A stretch of DNA of 64,000 nt from an uncultured Draconibacterium sp. (GCF_963677155.1 NZ_OY781884.1:976001-1040000); one strand, 5' to 3'. Shown: positions 26,582 through 37,264, counted from the stretch's first letter. The notes: a model not told the origin generated them from the letters alone. Made by a program: numbers and translations.

Positions 26582-27673
26582 ATGATAATTGCAGCGTGGA
26601 TTATATTCATTTTTACGGTAATTCGACTTTGGGTTGTATTGCTGAATGCAATTTTCAGGCAGCCACTTCCCCATTGCCCTAACGATTTTAACCCACTGGT
26701 TTCCATTCTTATTCCAGCACGTAACGAAGAACAAAACATTGGCCACCTGCTCCAGGATATTCAACAACAGAAGTGGCAAAACTTTGAGGTGTTGGTTTAT
26801 AACGACCAGTCAACAGATAAAACTGAGCAAGTTGTAGAAGCTATCGCAAAAGAAGACAAACGGTTTCGCCTAATCAATTCAGAAGGGCTTCCCAATGGCT
26901 GGCTGGGAAAAAACTTTGGATGTTATTCATTGGGCCAAGAGGCAAAAGGGACTTATTTCCTTTTCCTGGATGCAGATGTTCACATTTCCGATTCGATAGT
27001 TGCTGGAACAATTGCCAAAATCAAAAAGCACAACTTAGGATTGTTATCCATTTTCCCGAAACAAAACATGTATACCCTGGGAGAATATTTAACTGTACCA
27101 ATTATGAATTTCATCCTGCTAAGTTTGTTGCCGTTGTTTTTTGTGCGGATTCTGCCCTTTTCGTCGATGGCAGCGGCCAACGGGCAATTTATGTTGTTTG
27201 ATGCAAAAACATACCGTAATAATCAACCACACCAGACTTTCCGGGATAATAAAGTGGAAGACATTTCAATAGCGCAGTCCTTCAAAAAGAATGGAATTCG
27301 AATTGCATGTCTGTCGGGAAACGCTTCAATTTCCTGCAGGATGTACAGCTCGTTTAACGATGCCCTTAATGGTTTCTCAAAAAATGTAATTATGTTCTTC
27401 GGAAACTCAGAAATACTGGCTGTCCTCTTTTGGCTGGTCACAACTTTGGGATTTATTCCGGTTCTTGTTGCCTTGTCTTTTAAATTGGTTATTGCTTATG
27501 TAGTTATGCTGGTAGCAATTCGTTTGTTCACCAGTTTGGTTAGCCATCAAAATCCAATAAAAAACCTAGCACTTGCCATTCCGCAACAAATAGTATTGGG
27601 AGTTTTCATCATAACAGCATTGCTCAATAAATCAAAAAAAGCCTATCAATGGAAAGGAAGAACTATTTCATAA
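26582..27673 (+). CDS. Family 2 glycosyltransferase, CruC-like
   Basis: A 363-residue GT2 enzyme: N-terminal helix, then SILIPARNEEQNIGHLLQDI, the DXD-type FLDADVH for metal and sugar nucleotide, an acidic KVEDISIAQ, and three or more C-terminal helices. It probably transfers a sugar to the carotenoid hydroxyl (CruC-type role, inferred from context). It starts 2 bases after the acyltransferase stop and overlaps the following TPR gene by 25 bases. Confidence 0.82.
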   Translation: MIIAAWIIFIFTVIRLWVVLLNAIFRQPLPHCPNDFNPLVSILIPARNEEQNIGHLLQDIQQQKWQNFEVLVYNDQSTDKTEQVVEAIAKEDKRFRLINSEGLPNGWLGKNFGCYSLGQEAKGTYFLFLDADVHISDSIVAGTIAKIKKHNLGLLSIFPKQNMYTLGEYLTVPIMNFILLSLLPLFFVRILPFSSMAAANGQFMLFDAKTYRNNQPHQTFRDNKVEDISIAQSFKKNGIRIACLSGNASISCRMYSSFNDALNGFSKNVIMFFGNSEILAVLFWLVTTLGFIPVLVALSFKLVIAYVVMLVAIRLFTSLVSHQNPIKNLALAIPQQIVLGVFIITALLNKSKKAYQWKGRTIS

Positions 27674-28392
27674 TTGTGGTGCTGTTGGTCGTTTTTCTTT
27701 CGGGAGGTGCTTTTGCCTCGAACAAGGAAAAAATTTACCAGGCCTACATCAGCAACCGGATGGACGATTGGAAAGTTATAATTGACAGTTTGGAGCAAAA
27801 CAAAACAGAAAGTGTCGACTACCTCAGTGAACTGGTAAACTATCAATACGGTTACATAGGCTATTGTCTGGGAGAAGACGATGACAAAAACGCTGAAACC
27901 TACCTCGACCTGGCTGAAAACAATCTGGAAATTCTGGAAAATAAAAACGTTGATCCGGCACTTGTGAATGCGTATAAAGCAGCTTTCTGGGGTTTTAAAA
28001 TTGGTTTGTCCCCAATAAAAGCACCAATCTTTGGGCGCAGATGTCTTAAAAATGCTGATCGGGCACTGGAATTAGACGACAAACTCCCTTTTGCCCATGT
28101 GCAATATGGCAATGCTTATTTTTATATGCCGGCAGTTTTTGGCGGATCGAAAGAAGTGGCCATTGAACATTTTTTACAGGCCATTGAACAAATGGAAGCT
28201 TCACCCGCAGAACTGGAGAACGATTGGAATTATTTGAGTTTACTGAGTTTAACAGGGCAATCGTACGAAAAAGTGGACGAATACGATAAGGCGAAAAACA
28301 TATACGAGAAAGCGTTACAATTCGAGCCCAACTTTAAATGGATAAAGGATGAACTCTACCCTGATTTAAAAACAAAACTGGAAGAAAAATGA
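27649..28392 (+). CDS. Secreted TPR-repeat protein within the carotenoid operon
   Basis: A 247-residue protein with a signal peptide (YFIIVVLLVVFLSGGAFA, then SNKE) and TPR-like helices (DLAENNLEILENKN; PFAHVQYGNAYFYM; YDKAKNIYEKALQFEPNFKW). No enzyme motif is visible. It overlaps the glycosyltransferase by 25 bases and crtI by 4, so it is firmly built into the operon. It may be a periplasmic scaffold for pigment assembly or transfer; this is a guess from context, and I know of no assigned role. Confidence 0.8.
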   Translation: MERKNYFIIVVLLVVFLSGGAFASNKEKIYQAYISNRMDDWKVIIDSLEQNKTESVDYLSELVNYQYGYIGYCLGEDDDKNAETYLDLAENNLEILENKNVDPALVNAYKAAFWGFKIGLSPIKAPIFGRRCLKNADRALELDDKLPFAHVQYGNAYFYMPAVFGGSKEVAIEHFLQAIEQMEASPAELENDWNYLSLLSLTGQSYEKVDEYDKAKNIYEKALQFEPNFKWIKDELYPDLKTKLEEK

Positions 28393-29864
28393 AGAAAAAG
28401 GTTTTAATAGTAGGTGCCGGTATCGGTGGACTGGCCACTGCAATCCGATTAGTAAAAAACGGCTACGATGTTGAGATTCTTGAAAAAAACGAACAGGCAG
28501 GAGGACGTCTAAACCAGATTAAGAAAGATGGTTTTACTTTTGATACCGGCCCAAGTTTTTTCAGTATGTCTTACGAGTTTGAAGAATTTGCCAAAGAATG
28601 TGGCATTCAGTTGCCGTTTGAATATGTGGAATTGGATCCGCTGTACACGGTAAATTTCAGAGGCGACGACAAAACCTATTTTTTGTATAAAAACATTGAT
28701 AAACTGGCCGAACAATTTACTGATATAGAACCTGATTTTAAAGAAAAGTTTGAACGCTACATGGACAAAGCCGGGGCACTTTTTCACGACACCGTCGACA
28801 TTGTGATCAAACAAAACTTCGATTCGCTGGCAGGATACGTTTGGGCCTTAATGCGCGTAAACCCGGTGCATATTCCGGTATTGTTTAAAAGCTTTTGGAA
28901 CCATGTTACCAAGTACTTCTCGTCATCGCAGGCCCAACAAATTATATCGCTGGTAGCCTTTTTCCTTGGGCGAACTCCTTTCGACACCATGGGAATTTAC
29001 AGCTTGCTTTCGTACACCGAGTTTAAGCACGATGGCTACTACAACGTGAAAGGTGGAATGTACAAAATCGTTGAAGGTTTTGTGGATGTGCTAAAAAAGG
29101 AAAACGTAAAAATCCATTATAACACCGAGATAAAAGGATATTCGGAAGACAAGGGATCACTGAAAGCGCTAACCGATCAAAATGGAAAATCGTGGTCGGC
29201 CGACACTTATCTGATCAATTCGGATGCCGCATGGTTCAGAGGTAATATTTTTAAACGCCCGGCCTATACGCCTGCCAAACTCGACAAAATGAGCTGGACA
29301 ATGGGCTACCTGACTTTCTATATTGGGTTGAAATGCAAATTGCCTCAGGTTAATCATCATAATTATTACCTCGGAACAAATTATAAAGACTACGCCGAGA
29401 ATGTGATGAAAAATCCGGGAACATTGCAGAAACCATATTATTATGTAAATGTTTTGTCGAAACACAATAACGATTGTGCGCCCGAAGGTTGCGAGAGCCT
29501 GTTTTTTGTATGCCCGGTGCCCAACCTCTATTTCAAACACGACTGGTCGGATAAAGAACAGATTGTAGACAGCATTATTAAAGATTTCTCAGAAAGAATT
29601 GGAAAGGACATAAAAGACGAAATAGTATCGAAAACCATTTATACACCACAGGAGTGGCAAAACCGCTTTAATTTACACCGTGGTGCCGGACTCGGACTTT
29701 CGCACAACATGAATCAAATTGGCATTATGCGACCACGTAATATCGACGAGAAATATAAAAACGTTTTTTATGTAGGTGCTTCAACCGTTCCCGGAGCCGG
29801 GATACCAATGGCCATAATCAGCTCAAAGCTAGCTTACAAGCGCATTCAGCAATATGTTTCATAA
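28389..29864 (+). CDS. crtI: Phytoene desaturase
   Basis: A 491-residue FAD-dependent CrtI-type desaturase. The N-terminal dinucleotide fold is GAGIGGLATAIRL, the substrate-side motif is DTGPSFFSM, and the C-terminal FAD signature is FYVGASTVPGAGIPMAIISS. It converts phytoene to lycopene in several steps. It is the only desaturase in the operon, so a 3',4'-desaturation (CrtD role), if present, is encoded elsewhere or done by this enzyme. The 309-base gap that follows shows no gene. Confidence 0.93.
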   Translation: MKKKVLIVGAGIGGLATAIRLVKNGYDVEILEKNEQAGGRLNQIKKDGFTFDTGPSFFSMSYEFEEFAKECGIQLPFEYVELDPLYTVNFRGDDKTYFLYKNIDKLAEQFTDIEPDFKEKFERYMDKAGALFHDTVDIVIKQNFDSLAGYVWALMRVNPVHIPVLFKSFWNHVTKYFSSSQAQQIISLVAFFLGRTPFDTMGIYSLLSYTEFKHDGYYNVKGGMYKIVEGFVDVLKKENVKIHYNTEIKGYSEDKGSLKALTDQNGKSWSADTYLINSDAAWFRGNIFKRPAYTPAKLDKMSWTMGYLTFYIGLKCKLPQVNHHNYYLGTNYKDYAENVMKNPGTLQKPYYYVNVLSKHNNDCAPEGCESLFFVCPVPNLYFKHDWSDKEQIVDSIIKDFSERIGKDIKDEIVSKTIYTPQEWQNRFNLHRGAGLGLSHNMNQIGIMRPRNIDEKYKNVFYVGASTVPGAGIPMAIISSKLAYKRIQQYVS

Positions 29865-30173
29865 CATAACACGATTCGGGTTGTCAACGTAACACAAAGC
29901 CATTAACTAAAGCTATCACTATCAAGCTTTAACAATTCCTTTATTCTATTAGCCCAAAATACTGATATATATCAAATCTCCCCAGCCCCGTTGTGTGATT
30001 AATATTACAAATAGAAAACTTATATTATGGTTTATTTATATACGGCATATATTGATATCAGTGAACTGCAATAGTAAATTTCTATAGGATTTAACTCAAC
30101 TTTTCACGATATTTATTGTTAGTAAAATCGACAAATAATACGCCGACAATATTCAAAAAAAACTAAATTTCTT

Positions 30174-32435
30174 ATGTTTGATTTAGACCTTGTAAAAAAA
30201 GTGTATTCAGAACTCCCTCAGAGGGTGAAAAAAGCCAAAAATGTTCTGAATAAGCCAATGACGTACGCAGAAAAAATTCTTTATTCTCACCTGTTTGCAG
30301 CGCAGGAATTAGCTGCCTTTAAACGAGGAGCAGATTATGTTGATTTCGCTCCCGACAGAGTAGCCATGCAGGACGCCACTGCACAGATGGCATTACTACA
30401 ATTTATTAACTCAGGAAAAAAGCGAACAGCTGTTCCCTCAACCGTACATTGCGACCACTTAATTCAGGCGCAGGTAGAAGGAAAAACCGACCTTTCAGTT
30501 TCAAAAACTGCAAATAAGGAAGTTTTTGATTTTCTGGAGTCTGTTTCGAATAAATACGGAATAGGTTTCTGGAAACCGGGAGCCGGTATTATTCACCAGG
30601 TGGTTTTGGAAAATTATGCGTTCCCCGGTGGAATGATGATTGGAACCGACTCGCACACCGTTAACGCAGGTGGACTGGGAATGGTTGCCATTGGTGTTGG
30701 TGGTGCCGATGCTGTTGATGTGATGGCAGGAATGGCCTGGGAGCTGAAAATGCCCAAAATGATCGGTGTAAAACTCACCGGAAAATTGAGTGGCTGGGCG
30801 GCTCCAAAAGATGTAATCCTTAAAGTGGCCGGAATCCTGACCGTAAAAGGCGGAACCGGAGCCATTATCGAATATTTTGGCGAAGGTGCAAAATCGCTTT
30901 CAGCAACTGGTAAAGGAACCATTTGTAACATGGGTGCCGAGGTTGGTGCTACCACAAGTATTTTTGCTTACGACAAAAGTATGGAGCGTTACTTACACGC
31001 TACAGGTCGTGCAGAAGTTGCCGATTTGGCCAACGGAGTAAAAGAACATCTTGATGCCGATGCCGAAGTTTATGCCAATCCTGAGAAATATTACGATGAG
31101 CTAATTGAGATTAATCTTTCGGAACTGGAACCACACGTAAACGGACCATTTACTCCCGACCGTGCAACTCCAATTTCACAAATGAAAGAGGAAGCCGAAG
31201 CCAACGGATGGCCGATGAATATTTCTGTAGGATTGATCGGTAGCTGTACCAACTCATCGTACGAAGATATTTCACGCGCCGCATCGATTGCCAAACAAGC
31301 CGAAGAAAAAGGACTTGTGGCAAAATCGGAGTTTACCATTACACCCGGATCGGAGCAGGTACGTTACACCATCGAACGCGATGGATTTATCGATACTTTC
31401 GAGAAAATTGGAGGTAAAGTTTTTGCCAATGCCTGTGGACCTTGTATTGGTCAATGGGCACGTCCGGGAGCAGAAAAAGAAGAGAAAAATACGATTGTAC
31501 ACTCATTCAACCGAAATTTCTCGAAACGTGCCGACGGAAATCCGAATACCCACGCTTTTGTAACGTCGCCCGAAATGGTAACGGCACTGGCAATTGCCGG
31601 TCGTTTGGATTTTAATCCGGCCACCGATACCTTAACCAACAAAGACGGTGTGGAAGTAAAACTTGATCTTCCAACAGGCGAAGAATTACCAAGTAAGGGA
31701 TTTGATGTAAAAGATCCTGGATTCCAGGCACCGGCTAAAGACGGATCAGGTGTTGAAATAAATGTTTCACCAGAATCGAAGCGTCTGCAATTGTTGTATC
31801 CATTCGAAGCCTGGGATGGCAAAAATATATCAGGAGCCAAACTGCTGATAAAAGCTGAAGGAAAATGTACTACCGACCACATTTCAATGGCCGGACCGTG
31901 GTTACGTTTCCGTGGTCATCTTGATAACATTTCGAATAATATGCTGATTGGTGCCGTTAACGCGTTTAATGGCGAAACCAACAAAGTGAAAAACCAGCTT
32001 ACCGGCGAATACGATGCAGTTCCTGCCGTTCAGCGCCAGTACAAAGCCGAAGGAATTCCAACTATTGTGGTTGGCGATCATAACTACGGTGAAGGATCGT
32101 CGCGCGAGCATGCCGCCATGGAACCTCGTCATTTAGGTGTCAAAGCGGTAATCGTTAAATCGTTTGCGCGGATCCACGAAACCAACCTGAAAAAACAGGG
32201 AATGTTAGGATTGACCTTCGATAACGAGAACGATTACGACTTGGTTCAGGAGGACGATACATTCAACTTTGTTGATCTGGTAGATTTTGCACCTGACAAA
32301 CCACTGACTGTTGAGCTTATTCATGCCGATGGTTCAAAAGATACAATTAAAGTGAACCATACTTACAATGAGCAACAGATTGATTGGTTCAAAGCAGGAT
32401 CAGCATTAAGTCTGATTAGACAACAAAACGCGTGA
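30174..32435 (+). CDS. acn: Aconitate hydratase, mitochondrial-type
   Basis: A 753-residue aconitase. The three [4Fe-4S] cysteines are Cys358 in GSCTNSS and Cys421 and Cys424 in [21 protein letters not shown] and [14 protein letters not shown] are substrate-site segments, and [20 protein letters not shown] lies in the swivelling domain. Length and sequence style match the mitochondrial-type enzyme rather than AcnB. It isomerises citrate to isocitrate and leads a block with two isocitrate dehydrogenases and citrate synthase. Confidence 0.95.
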   Translation: MFDLDLVKKVYSELPQRVKKAKNVLNKPMTYAEKILYSHLFAAQELAAFKRGADYVDFAPDRVAMQDATAQMALLQFINSGKKRTAVPSTVHCDHLIQAQVEGKTDLSVSKTANKEVFDFLESVSNKYGIGFWKPGAGIIHQVVLENYAFPGGMMIGTDSHTVNAGGLGMVAIGVGGADAVDVMAGMAWELKMPKMIGVKLTGKLSGWAAPKDVILKVAGILTVKGGTGAIIEYFGEGAKSLSATGKGTICNMGAEVGATTSIFAYDKSMERYLHATGRAEVADLANGVKEHLDADAEVYANPEKYYDELIEINLSELEPHVNGPFTPDRATPISQMKEEAEANGWPMNISVGLIGSCTNSSYEDISRAASIAKQAEEKGLVAKSEFTITPGSEQVRYTIERDGFIDTFEKIGGKVFANACGPCIGQWARPGAEKEEKNTIVHSFNRNFSKRADGNPNTHAFVTSPEMVTALAIAGRLDFNPATDTLTNKDGVEVKLDLPTGEELPSKGFDVKDPGFQAPAKDGSGVEINVSPESKRLQLLYPFEAWDGKNISGAKLLIKAEGKCTTDHISMAGPWLRFRGHLDNISNNMLIGAVNAFNGETNKVKNQLTGEYDAVPAVQRQYKAEGIPTIVVGDHNYGEGSSREHAAMEPRHLGVKAVIVKSFARIHETNLKKQGMLGLTFDNENDYDLVQEDDTFNFVDLVDFAPDKPLTVELIHADGSKDTIKVNHTYNEQQIDWFKAGSALSLIRQQNA

Positions 32436-32534
32436 TAAGCATAAAAATGAAAACTTCGGCGTTGTTTTGCAAATCAAATCTATGCCGACGTTGAATTTTC
32501 CTGTCATAATGATCATCGCAAGAAAAATAAATAA

Positions 32535-32554
32535 CCCCGGGCTTCAGCCCGGGG
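32535..32554. repeat. GC-rich palindrome between aconitase and isocitrate dehydrogenase genes
   Basis: CCCCGGGCTTCAGCCCGGGG is a perfect hairpin of 7-9 bp. There is no T-run on the plus strand, but on the minus strand TTATTTATTTTTC follows. It may be a dispersed intergenic palindrome rather than a terminator of acn. Confidence 0.55.
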
Positions 32555-32690
32555 ATTACAATAAAACATTACAAAAGGCGAATCAAGTGCAGTTCAACAG
32601 AACAAAAAGCCAACTATTCGCCGCACACTGTTAAAATCAGAAATGATAAAAACATAATCAATATAACCAGTAAATTAATTTTATACGACC

Positions 32691-33917
32691 ATGCAAAAGA
32701 TAAAAGTACAAAATCCGGTAGTTGAGCTCGACGGTGATGAAATGACCCGTGTAATTTGGGATTTCATCAAACAAAAACTCATTCTTCCTTATCTTGATAT
32801 TGATTTGAAATATTACGATTTGGGAATGGAAAGCCGCGATGCCACCGACGACCAAATTACTATAGACGCAGCCCACGCTATCCAAAAATATGGTGTTGGT
32901 GTAAAATGTGCCACCATCACACCCGATGAAGCCCGTGTGGAAGAATTCGGCCTGAAAAAAATGTGGAAATCGCCAAACGGTACTATCCGTAACATTTTAG
33001 GCGGAACTGTTTTCCGCGAGCCCATTATGATTTCGAATATTCCGCGTTTGGTACCGGGTTGGAAAAAGCCAATTTGCATCGGTCGTCACGCTTTTGGCGA
33101 TCAGTACCGCGCTACCGATTTCCTTACCAAAGGAAAAGGAAAACTAACGATTACGTTTACACCCGAAGACGGAAGCGATCCTGTTTCACACGAGGTTTTC
33201 GATTTTGAAGGAAACGGACTGGCGATGGCGATGTACAACACCGACGAATCGATTATAGGGTTTGCCCATTCCTGTATGAATCAAGCGCTTGACAAAGGGT
33301 GGCCGTTGTATATGTCCACTAAAAATACGATCCTAAAAGCCTACGACGGTCGATTTAAAGACCTGTTCCAAATGGTGTATGAAAACGAATACCGCGAGAA
33401 ATTTGAAGCTAAAGGAATTTGGTACGAACACCGTTTGATTGACGATATGGTAGCCGCAGCCCTGAAGTGGGAAGGCGGATTTGTTTGGGCTTGTAAAAAC
33501 TACGATGGAGACGTACAAAGCGATACCGTAGCACAAGGTTTTGGTTCGCTGGGTTTGATGACTTCAACACTTGTTACTCCTGATGGGAAAACCATGGAAG
33601 CCGAAGCAGCTCACGGAACGGTAACACGCCACTTCCGTCAGCACCAGCAGGGAAAACCAACATCAACGAATCCGATTGCATCAATTTTTGCATGGACACG
33701 TGGTTTAGCTTTCCGCGGCAAACTGGATGAAAATCAGGATTTAATTGATTTTGCACATGCACTGGAACAAGTTTGTATTGAAACCGTAGAATCGGGCAAA
33801 ATGACCAAAGACCTTGCATTAATTATTCACGGAAAAGAACTACAGGAAGCGCATTATTTAACTACTGAGCAGTTTCTGGAAGCGTTGGACGAAAATTTAC
33901 AGGCAAAGTTGAATTAA
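32691..33917 (+). CDS. NADP-dependent isocitrate dehydrogenase, type II (eukaryote-like)
   Basis: A 408-residue homodimer-type isocitrate dehydrogenase similar to cytosolic and mitochondrial NADP enzymes. [12 protein letters not shown] starts the chain; [13 protein letters not shown] carries the substrate Arg equivalent to human IDH1 Arg132; [12 protein letters not shown] keeps the Arg-His pair that contacts the NADP 2'-phosphate. It oxidises isocitrate to 2-oxoglutarate with NADPH formation. It is followed 99 bases later by a second, unrelated-type isocitrate dehydrogenase. Confidence 0.94.
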   Translation: MQKIKVQNPVVELDGDEMTRVIWDFIKQKLILPYLDIDLKYYDLGMESRDATDDQITIDAAHAIQKYGVGVKCATITPDEARVEEFGLKKMWKSPNGTIRNILGGTVFREPIMISNIPRLVPGWKKPICIGRHAFGDQYRATDFLTKGKGKLTITFTPEDGSDPVSHEVFDFEGNGLAMAMYNTDESIIGFAHSCMNQALDKGWPLYMSTKNTILKAYDGRFKDLFQMVYENEYREKFEAKGIWYEHRLIDDMVAAALKWEGGFVWACKNYDGDVQSDTVAQGFGSLGLMTSTLVTPDGKTMEAEAAHGTVTRHFRQHQQGKPTSTNPIASIFAWTRGLAFRGKLDENQDLIDFAHALEQVCIETVESGKMTKDLALIIHGKELQEAHYLTTEQFLEALDENLQAKLN

Positions 33918-33920
33918 CTT

Positions 33921-34002
33921 TCATTTCGAACGCAGAGAGAAATCTGTAGCTTCAAAAGCTATAATGAAACAGATTTCTCAGTCGTGCCTCCTTCGAAATG
34001 AC
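33921..34002. repeat. REP-like inverted repeat between the two isocitrate dehydrogenase genes
   Basis: Left arm TCATTTCGAACGCAGAGAG with AAATCTGT, right arm ACAGATTTCTCAGTCGTG with CTTCGAAATGAC; the arms are imperfect reverse complements around a short centre. The right arm is nearly repeated at 44223-44257. Confidence 0.8.
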
Positions 34003-34016
34003 AAGAATAGAAAGAT

Positions 34017-35282
34017 ATGACAGAAAAAACCAAAATAGTTAACGGGAAGTTGGTAGTGCCGGATTATCCGACCATTCCTTTTATTGAGGGAGATGGAATC
34101 GGAAAGGACATCACCGGCCCTTCGAAAAGAGTAATTGATGCTGCTGTGGCTAAGGCCTACGGCGATACCAAAAGGATTACATGGAAAGAAGTGCTGGCCG
34201 GAGAAAAAGCCTACCACGAAACCGGAAGTTACCTGCCCGACGAAACAATTGAAGCGTTTAAAGAGTACCTCATCGGTATAAAAGGCCCGCTACAAACACC
34301 CGTTGGTGGCGGAATACGCTCACTGAACGTAGCCTTGCGCCAAACGCTCGATCTGTACGTTTGTGTGCGCCCGGTGCGATGGTTTAAAGGAGTCCCCTCG
34401 CCTATTCGTTACCCATCGATGGTGGATATGCATATTTTCCGCGAAAATACCGAAGACATTTACGCCGGTATCGAATATATGATGGGCGAAAAAGAAACGG
34501 AAAAATTCCGCGATTTTCTGATCAACGAAATGGGTGTCGATAAGATTCGTTTTCCCGAGTCGTCGTCGTTTGGTGTAAAACCTATTTCAAAAGACGGATC
34601 GGAGCGCTTAACAAAAGCGGCTATTGAATATGCCATCGAGCGCCAGTTGCCATCGGTTACCATCGTTCATAAAGGAAACATTATGAAATTTACCGAGGGA
34701 GCCTTTAAAAACTGGAGCTACGACCTGGCAGAAACTGAATTTGCCGAACAAACTTTTACCTGGCGACAATACGAAGCCCTGAAAAAGGACAAAGGCGAAC
34801 TGGATGCCAACAAAGCTTTGGACGAAGCTAAAAAAGCCGGAAAAGTGATTGTTAAAGACTGTATCACCGATGCCTTTTTACAGGAGTCGTTGTTGCACCC
34901 GTGGGATCACTCGGTAATTGCAACCATGAACCTGAATGGCGATTACGTATCGGATCAGTTGGCAGCAATGGTAGGAGGAATTGGTATTTCGCCGGGAGCA
35001 AATATTAACTACCAAAGTGGTTATGCCATTTTTGAGGCAACTCACGGAACAGCGCCAAATATTGCAGGAACTGGTAAAGCTAACCCTGGATCGTTGATCC
35101 TTTCGGCGGTTATGATGTTGGAATATATGGGATGGAATGATGCAGCAGAGCACGTTTACGATGCAATGGAACACGTATTTGCAAAACGTAAAGTAACAAG
35201 CGATCTGCACGCGCAAATGGAAGGAGCGACACTACTGTCGACTTCTGAATTTGCCGATGCCATAATCCGAAATATGCATTAA
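34017..35282 (+). CDS. icd: Isocitrate dehydrogenase, prokaryotic type I, with NAD-type cofactor residues
   Basis: A 421-residue enzyme of the E. coli Icd type: [12 protein letters not shown] (with the Ser equivalent to Ser113), the [13 protein letters not shown] segment, and HGTAP in the cofactor site. At positions that read 2'-phosphate in E. coli Icd (Lys344, Tyr345, Val351, Tyr391, Arg395) this protein has Asn348, Ile349, Ala355, Ser and Ala. Loss of all the phosphate-binding side chains, with Ile and Ala at 345 and 351, points to NAD specificity (inference from known cofactor-switch residues). It would feed NADH to respiration beside the NADP enzyme. Confidence 0.92.
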   Translation: MTEKTKIVNGKLVVPDYPTIPFIEGDGIGKDITGPSKRVIDAAVAKAYGDTKRITWKEVLAGEKAYHETGSYLPDETIEAFKEYLIGIKGPLQTPVGGGIRSLNVALRQTLDLYVCVRPVRWFKGVPSPIRYPSMVDMHIFRENTEDIYAGIEYMMGEKETEKFRDFLINEMGVDKIRFPESSSFGVKPISKDGSERLTKAAIEYAIERQLPSVTIVHKGNIMKFTEGAFKNWSYDLAETEFAEQTFTWRQYEALKKDKGELDANKALDEAKKAGKVIVKDCITDAFLQESLLHPWDHSVIATMNLNGDYVSDQLAAMVGGIGISPGANINYQSGYAIFEATHGTAPNIAGTGKANPGSLILSAVMMLEYMGWNDAAEHVYDAMEHVFAKRKVTSDLHAQMEGATLLSTSEFADAIIRNMH

Positions 35283-35307
35283 TTAAATAAATCAATAACA
35301 ATAACAG

Positions 35308-36627
35308 ATGGAATACATTAAGTACAGATTTTACCAGAAAGCGAATAAGTGCGCTAAGGAGTTTCAAAGACTCAAAAAAGATCATGCCGACGTGGTGCTG
35401 GGAGAAGTTAAACTAGGGCAAGTATTAACAGGAATGAAAGGTATACCGCTTTTGGTTACCGACACTTCAAAACTCGACCCGGAAGAGGGAATCCGTTTTA
35501 AAGGCTATTCAATTCCTGAATTGCGCGAGAAGCTACCAAAGATAAATCCAGATGGCGAACCTATTCCCGAAGGACTGCTTTACCTGATGTTAATCGGAGA
35601 AATCCCATCGCAGGAAGATGCGCTGAACCTGTCGAGAGACCTGGCAACACGTGCACACGTTCCGCAGCATACTTTCGATGTAATTGACGCGATGCCAAAA
35701 ACATCGAAGCCAATGACTCAGTTTAGTGCAGCTATTCTTTCCATGGCAACCGAATCGACTTTCCAGAAAGCATACCGTGCCGGTGTAAACAAAAAATATT
35801 TCTGGGATGCTACTTACGAAGACGTAATGAATCTGATTGCACGTTTACCACGTGTGGCGGCGTACATTTACCGTCGTCAGTTCCACAACGGCGATCATAT
35901 TGAGCCAAACCCACGTTTAGACTGGGCCGGTAACCTGGCACACATGATGGGGCACGACTCGGAAGAAATCCGTCGCTTGTTCCGTCTGTACATGATTATT
36001 CATGCCGACCACGAAGGAGGAAACGTATCGGCACACACCGCACACCTGGTAGGATCGGCTTTAAGTAATCCATACTATGCTTATTCGGCAGCAATGAACG
36101 GACTGGCCGGACCATTGCACGGACTGGCAAATCAGGATGTTATTTTCTGGATTTTTGAAATGATTGAAGAGCTGGATACCGACACACCTACCGACGAGCA
36201 GGTGGCCGAGTATTGTAGACATACGCTGGAAAGCGGCCGTGTAATTCCGGGTTACGGACACGCTGTATTGCGTAAAACCGACCCACGTTTTACCGCACAA
36301 CAGGAATTTGCCGACAAGTACATTAAAGAAGACAAAATGATTAACCTGGCTAACCAGTTGTACCGCGTTGTTCCTCCAATTCTGGGTTCAGTAGGAAAAA
36401 TTAAAAATCCATGGCCAAACGTTGATGCATACAGTGGTTCGTTGCTGTATCACTACGGAATTAAGGAATACACGTTCTACACCGTAATGTTTGGAGTATC
36501 GCGTGCATTGGGAGTATTGGCATCGTTGGTTAACGACCGTATTTACGGTATGCCAATCGAGCGCCCAACTTCGCACCCGTTGAGCTGGTTTAAAGATCAA
36601 GCTGAAGGAAAAGGATCAGATTGCTAA
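35308..36627 (+). CDS. gltA: Citrate synthase, eukaryote-like type I
   Basis: A 439-residue citrate synthase. Active-site segments are MNGLAGPLHGLANQDV, GYGHAVLRKTDPRF and, near the end, SRALGVLASLVNDR. The N-terminus (EVKLGQVLTGMKGIPLLVTD) is that of the dimeric, mitochondria-like group rather than the NADH-regulated hexameric enzyme. It condenses oxaloacetate and acetyl-CoA. It lies 25 bases after icd and before a strong terminator, so it ends the TCA block. Confidence 0.94.
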   Translation: MEYIKYRFYQKANKCAKEFQRLKKDHADVVLGEVKLGQVLTGMKGIPLLVTDTSKLDPEEGIRFKGYSIPELREKLPKINPDGEPIPEGLLYLMLIGEIPSQEDALNLSRDLATRAHVPQHTFDVIDAMPKTSKPMTQFSAAILSMATESTFQKAYRAGVNKKYFWDATYEDVMNLIARLPRVAAYIYRRQFHNGDHIEPNPRLDWAGNLAHMMGHDSEEIRRLFRLYMIIHADHEGGNVSAHTAHLVGSALSNPYYAYSAAMNGLAGPLHGLANQDVIFWIFEMIEELDTDTPTDEQVAEYCRHTLESGRVIPGYGHAVLRKTDPRFTAQQEFADKYIKEDKMINLANQLYRVVPPILGSVGKIKNPWPNVDAYSGSLLYHYGIKEYTFYTVMFGVSRALGVLASLVNDRIYGMPIERPTSHPLSWFKDQAEGKGSDC

Positions 36628-36650
36628 AATTTGCAACTATATAATTGAAA

Positions 36651-36676
36651 AAGCCGGTTTTGCCGGCTTTTTTGTT
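36651..36676 (+). terminator. Intrinsic terminator of the TCA gene block
   Basis: AAGCCGG-TTTT-GCCGGCTT forms a compact hairpin, and the T-rich tail TTTTTTGTTTT follows at once, 24 bases after the citrate synthase stop. Confidence 0.92.
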
Positions 36677-36733
36677 TTATGAGATCAAAGTACTTCTACC
36701 ATTATTTAGTTCTCGTACATTCGGGAATTTACT

Positions 36734-37264
36734 TTATTCTGTTATTAGTTCCGATTTTCCACTAAATAGATGGTCGAAAATTGGTCGAAAATCTTTCCAT
36801 TGAATAATAATCAGAAATACTCCAATATTTACCAGTACATCTGCAACGTTAAAAACCGGAAAATTATATTCATAAAAATAGTGAACATGCAAGAAGTCTG
36901 TTACAAATCCATTAAACATCCTATCCAGGATATTTCCATAGGCACCACCAATCAAAATAAAAAACGGAAGTAATAATCTGAATTTTCGATCTTTAATTTT
37001 CCAAATCATTACGAAAGCAAACAGGGTTGCAGAAATAGTAAGTAGAAAAATTAACGGAAGTCTGATACTACGTTTAATTGAACTTAAAAAGCCAAAAGCA
37101 ATTGAGTGATTCTCCACATATCGAAGGTCAAAAGCATTTTCAATTAATACGATTGAATTTTCTTTCAAATTTGTTTTGGCAAGTTCTTTTGTTTTTAAAT
37201 CGGCTGAACACCCCGAAATCATAAATGATATTAAAATCAAATACTTAATTATTGTCCTTTTCAT
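36734..37264 (-). CDS. lspA: Signal peptidase II (lipoprotein signal peptidase) family protein
   Basis: A 176-residue membrane protein with four hydrophobic segments. The catalytic Asp pair is visible in GGAYGNILDR and VFNVADVLVN, and YVENHSIAFGF matches the usual N-x-x-x-AFG region. It is divergent from the common LspA and sits in an AT-rich accessory stretch, so it may be an extra copy rather than the housekeeping gene. SGCSADLKTK in helix 1 resembles a lipobox, but it aligns with the normal end of LspA helix 1. Confidence 0.82.
   Translation of the reverse strand: MKRTIIKYLILISFMISGCSADLKTKELAKTNLKENSIVLIENAFDLRYVENHSIAFGFLSSIKRSIRLPLIFLLTISATLFAFVMIWKIKDRKFRLLLPFFILIGGAYGNILDRMFNGFVTDFLHVHYFYEYNFPVFNVADVLVNIGVFLIIIQWKDFRPIFDHLFSGKSELITE

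Noticed and set aside
32535-32554. Intrinsic terminator of the aconitase gene
   Set aside because: The hairpin has no T-run on the plus strand; it may be a dispersed palindrome, so no terminator was called.
36734-37264. Lipoprotein instead of LspA, because of ISGCS in helix 1
   Set aside because: The Asp motifs NILDR and NVADV and the four-helix layout are those of LspA; the Cys falls where LspA helix 1 normally ends.
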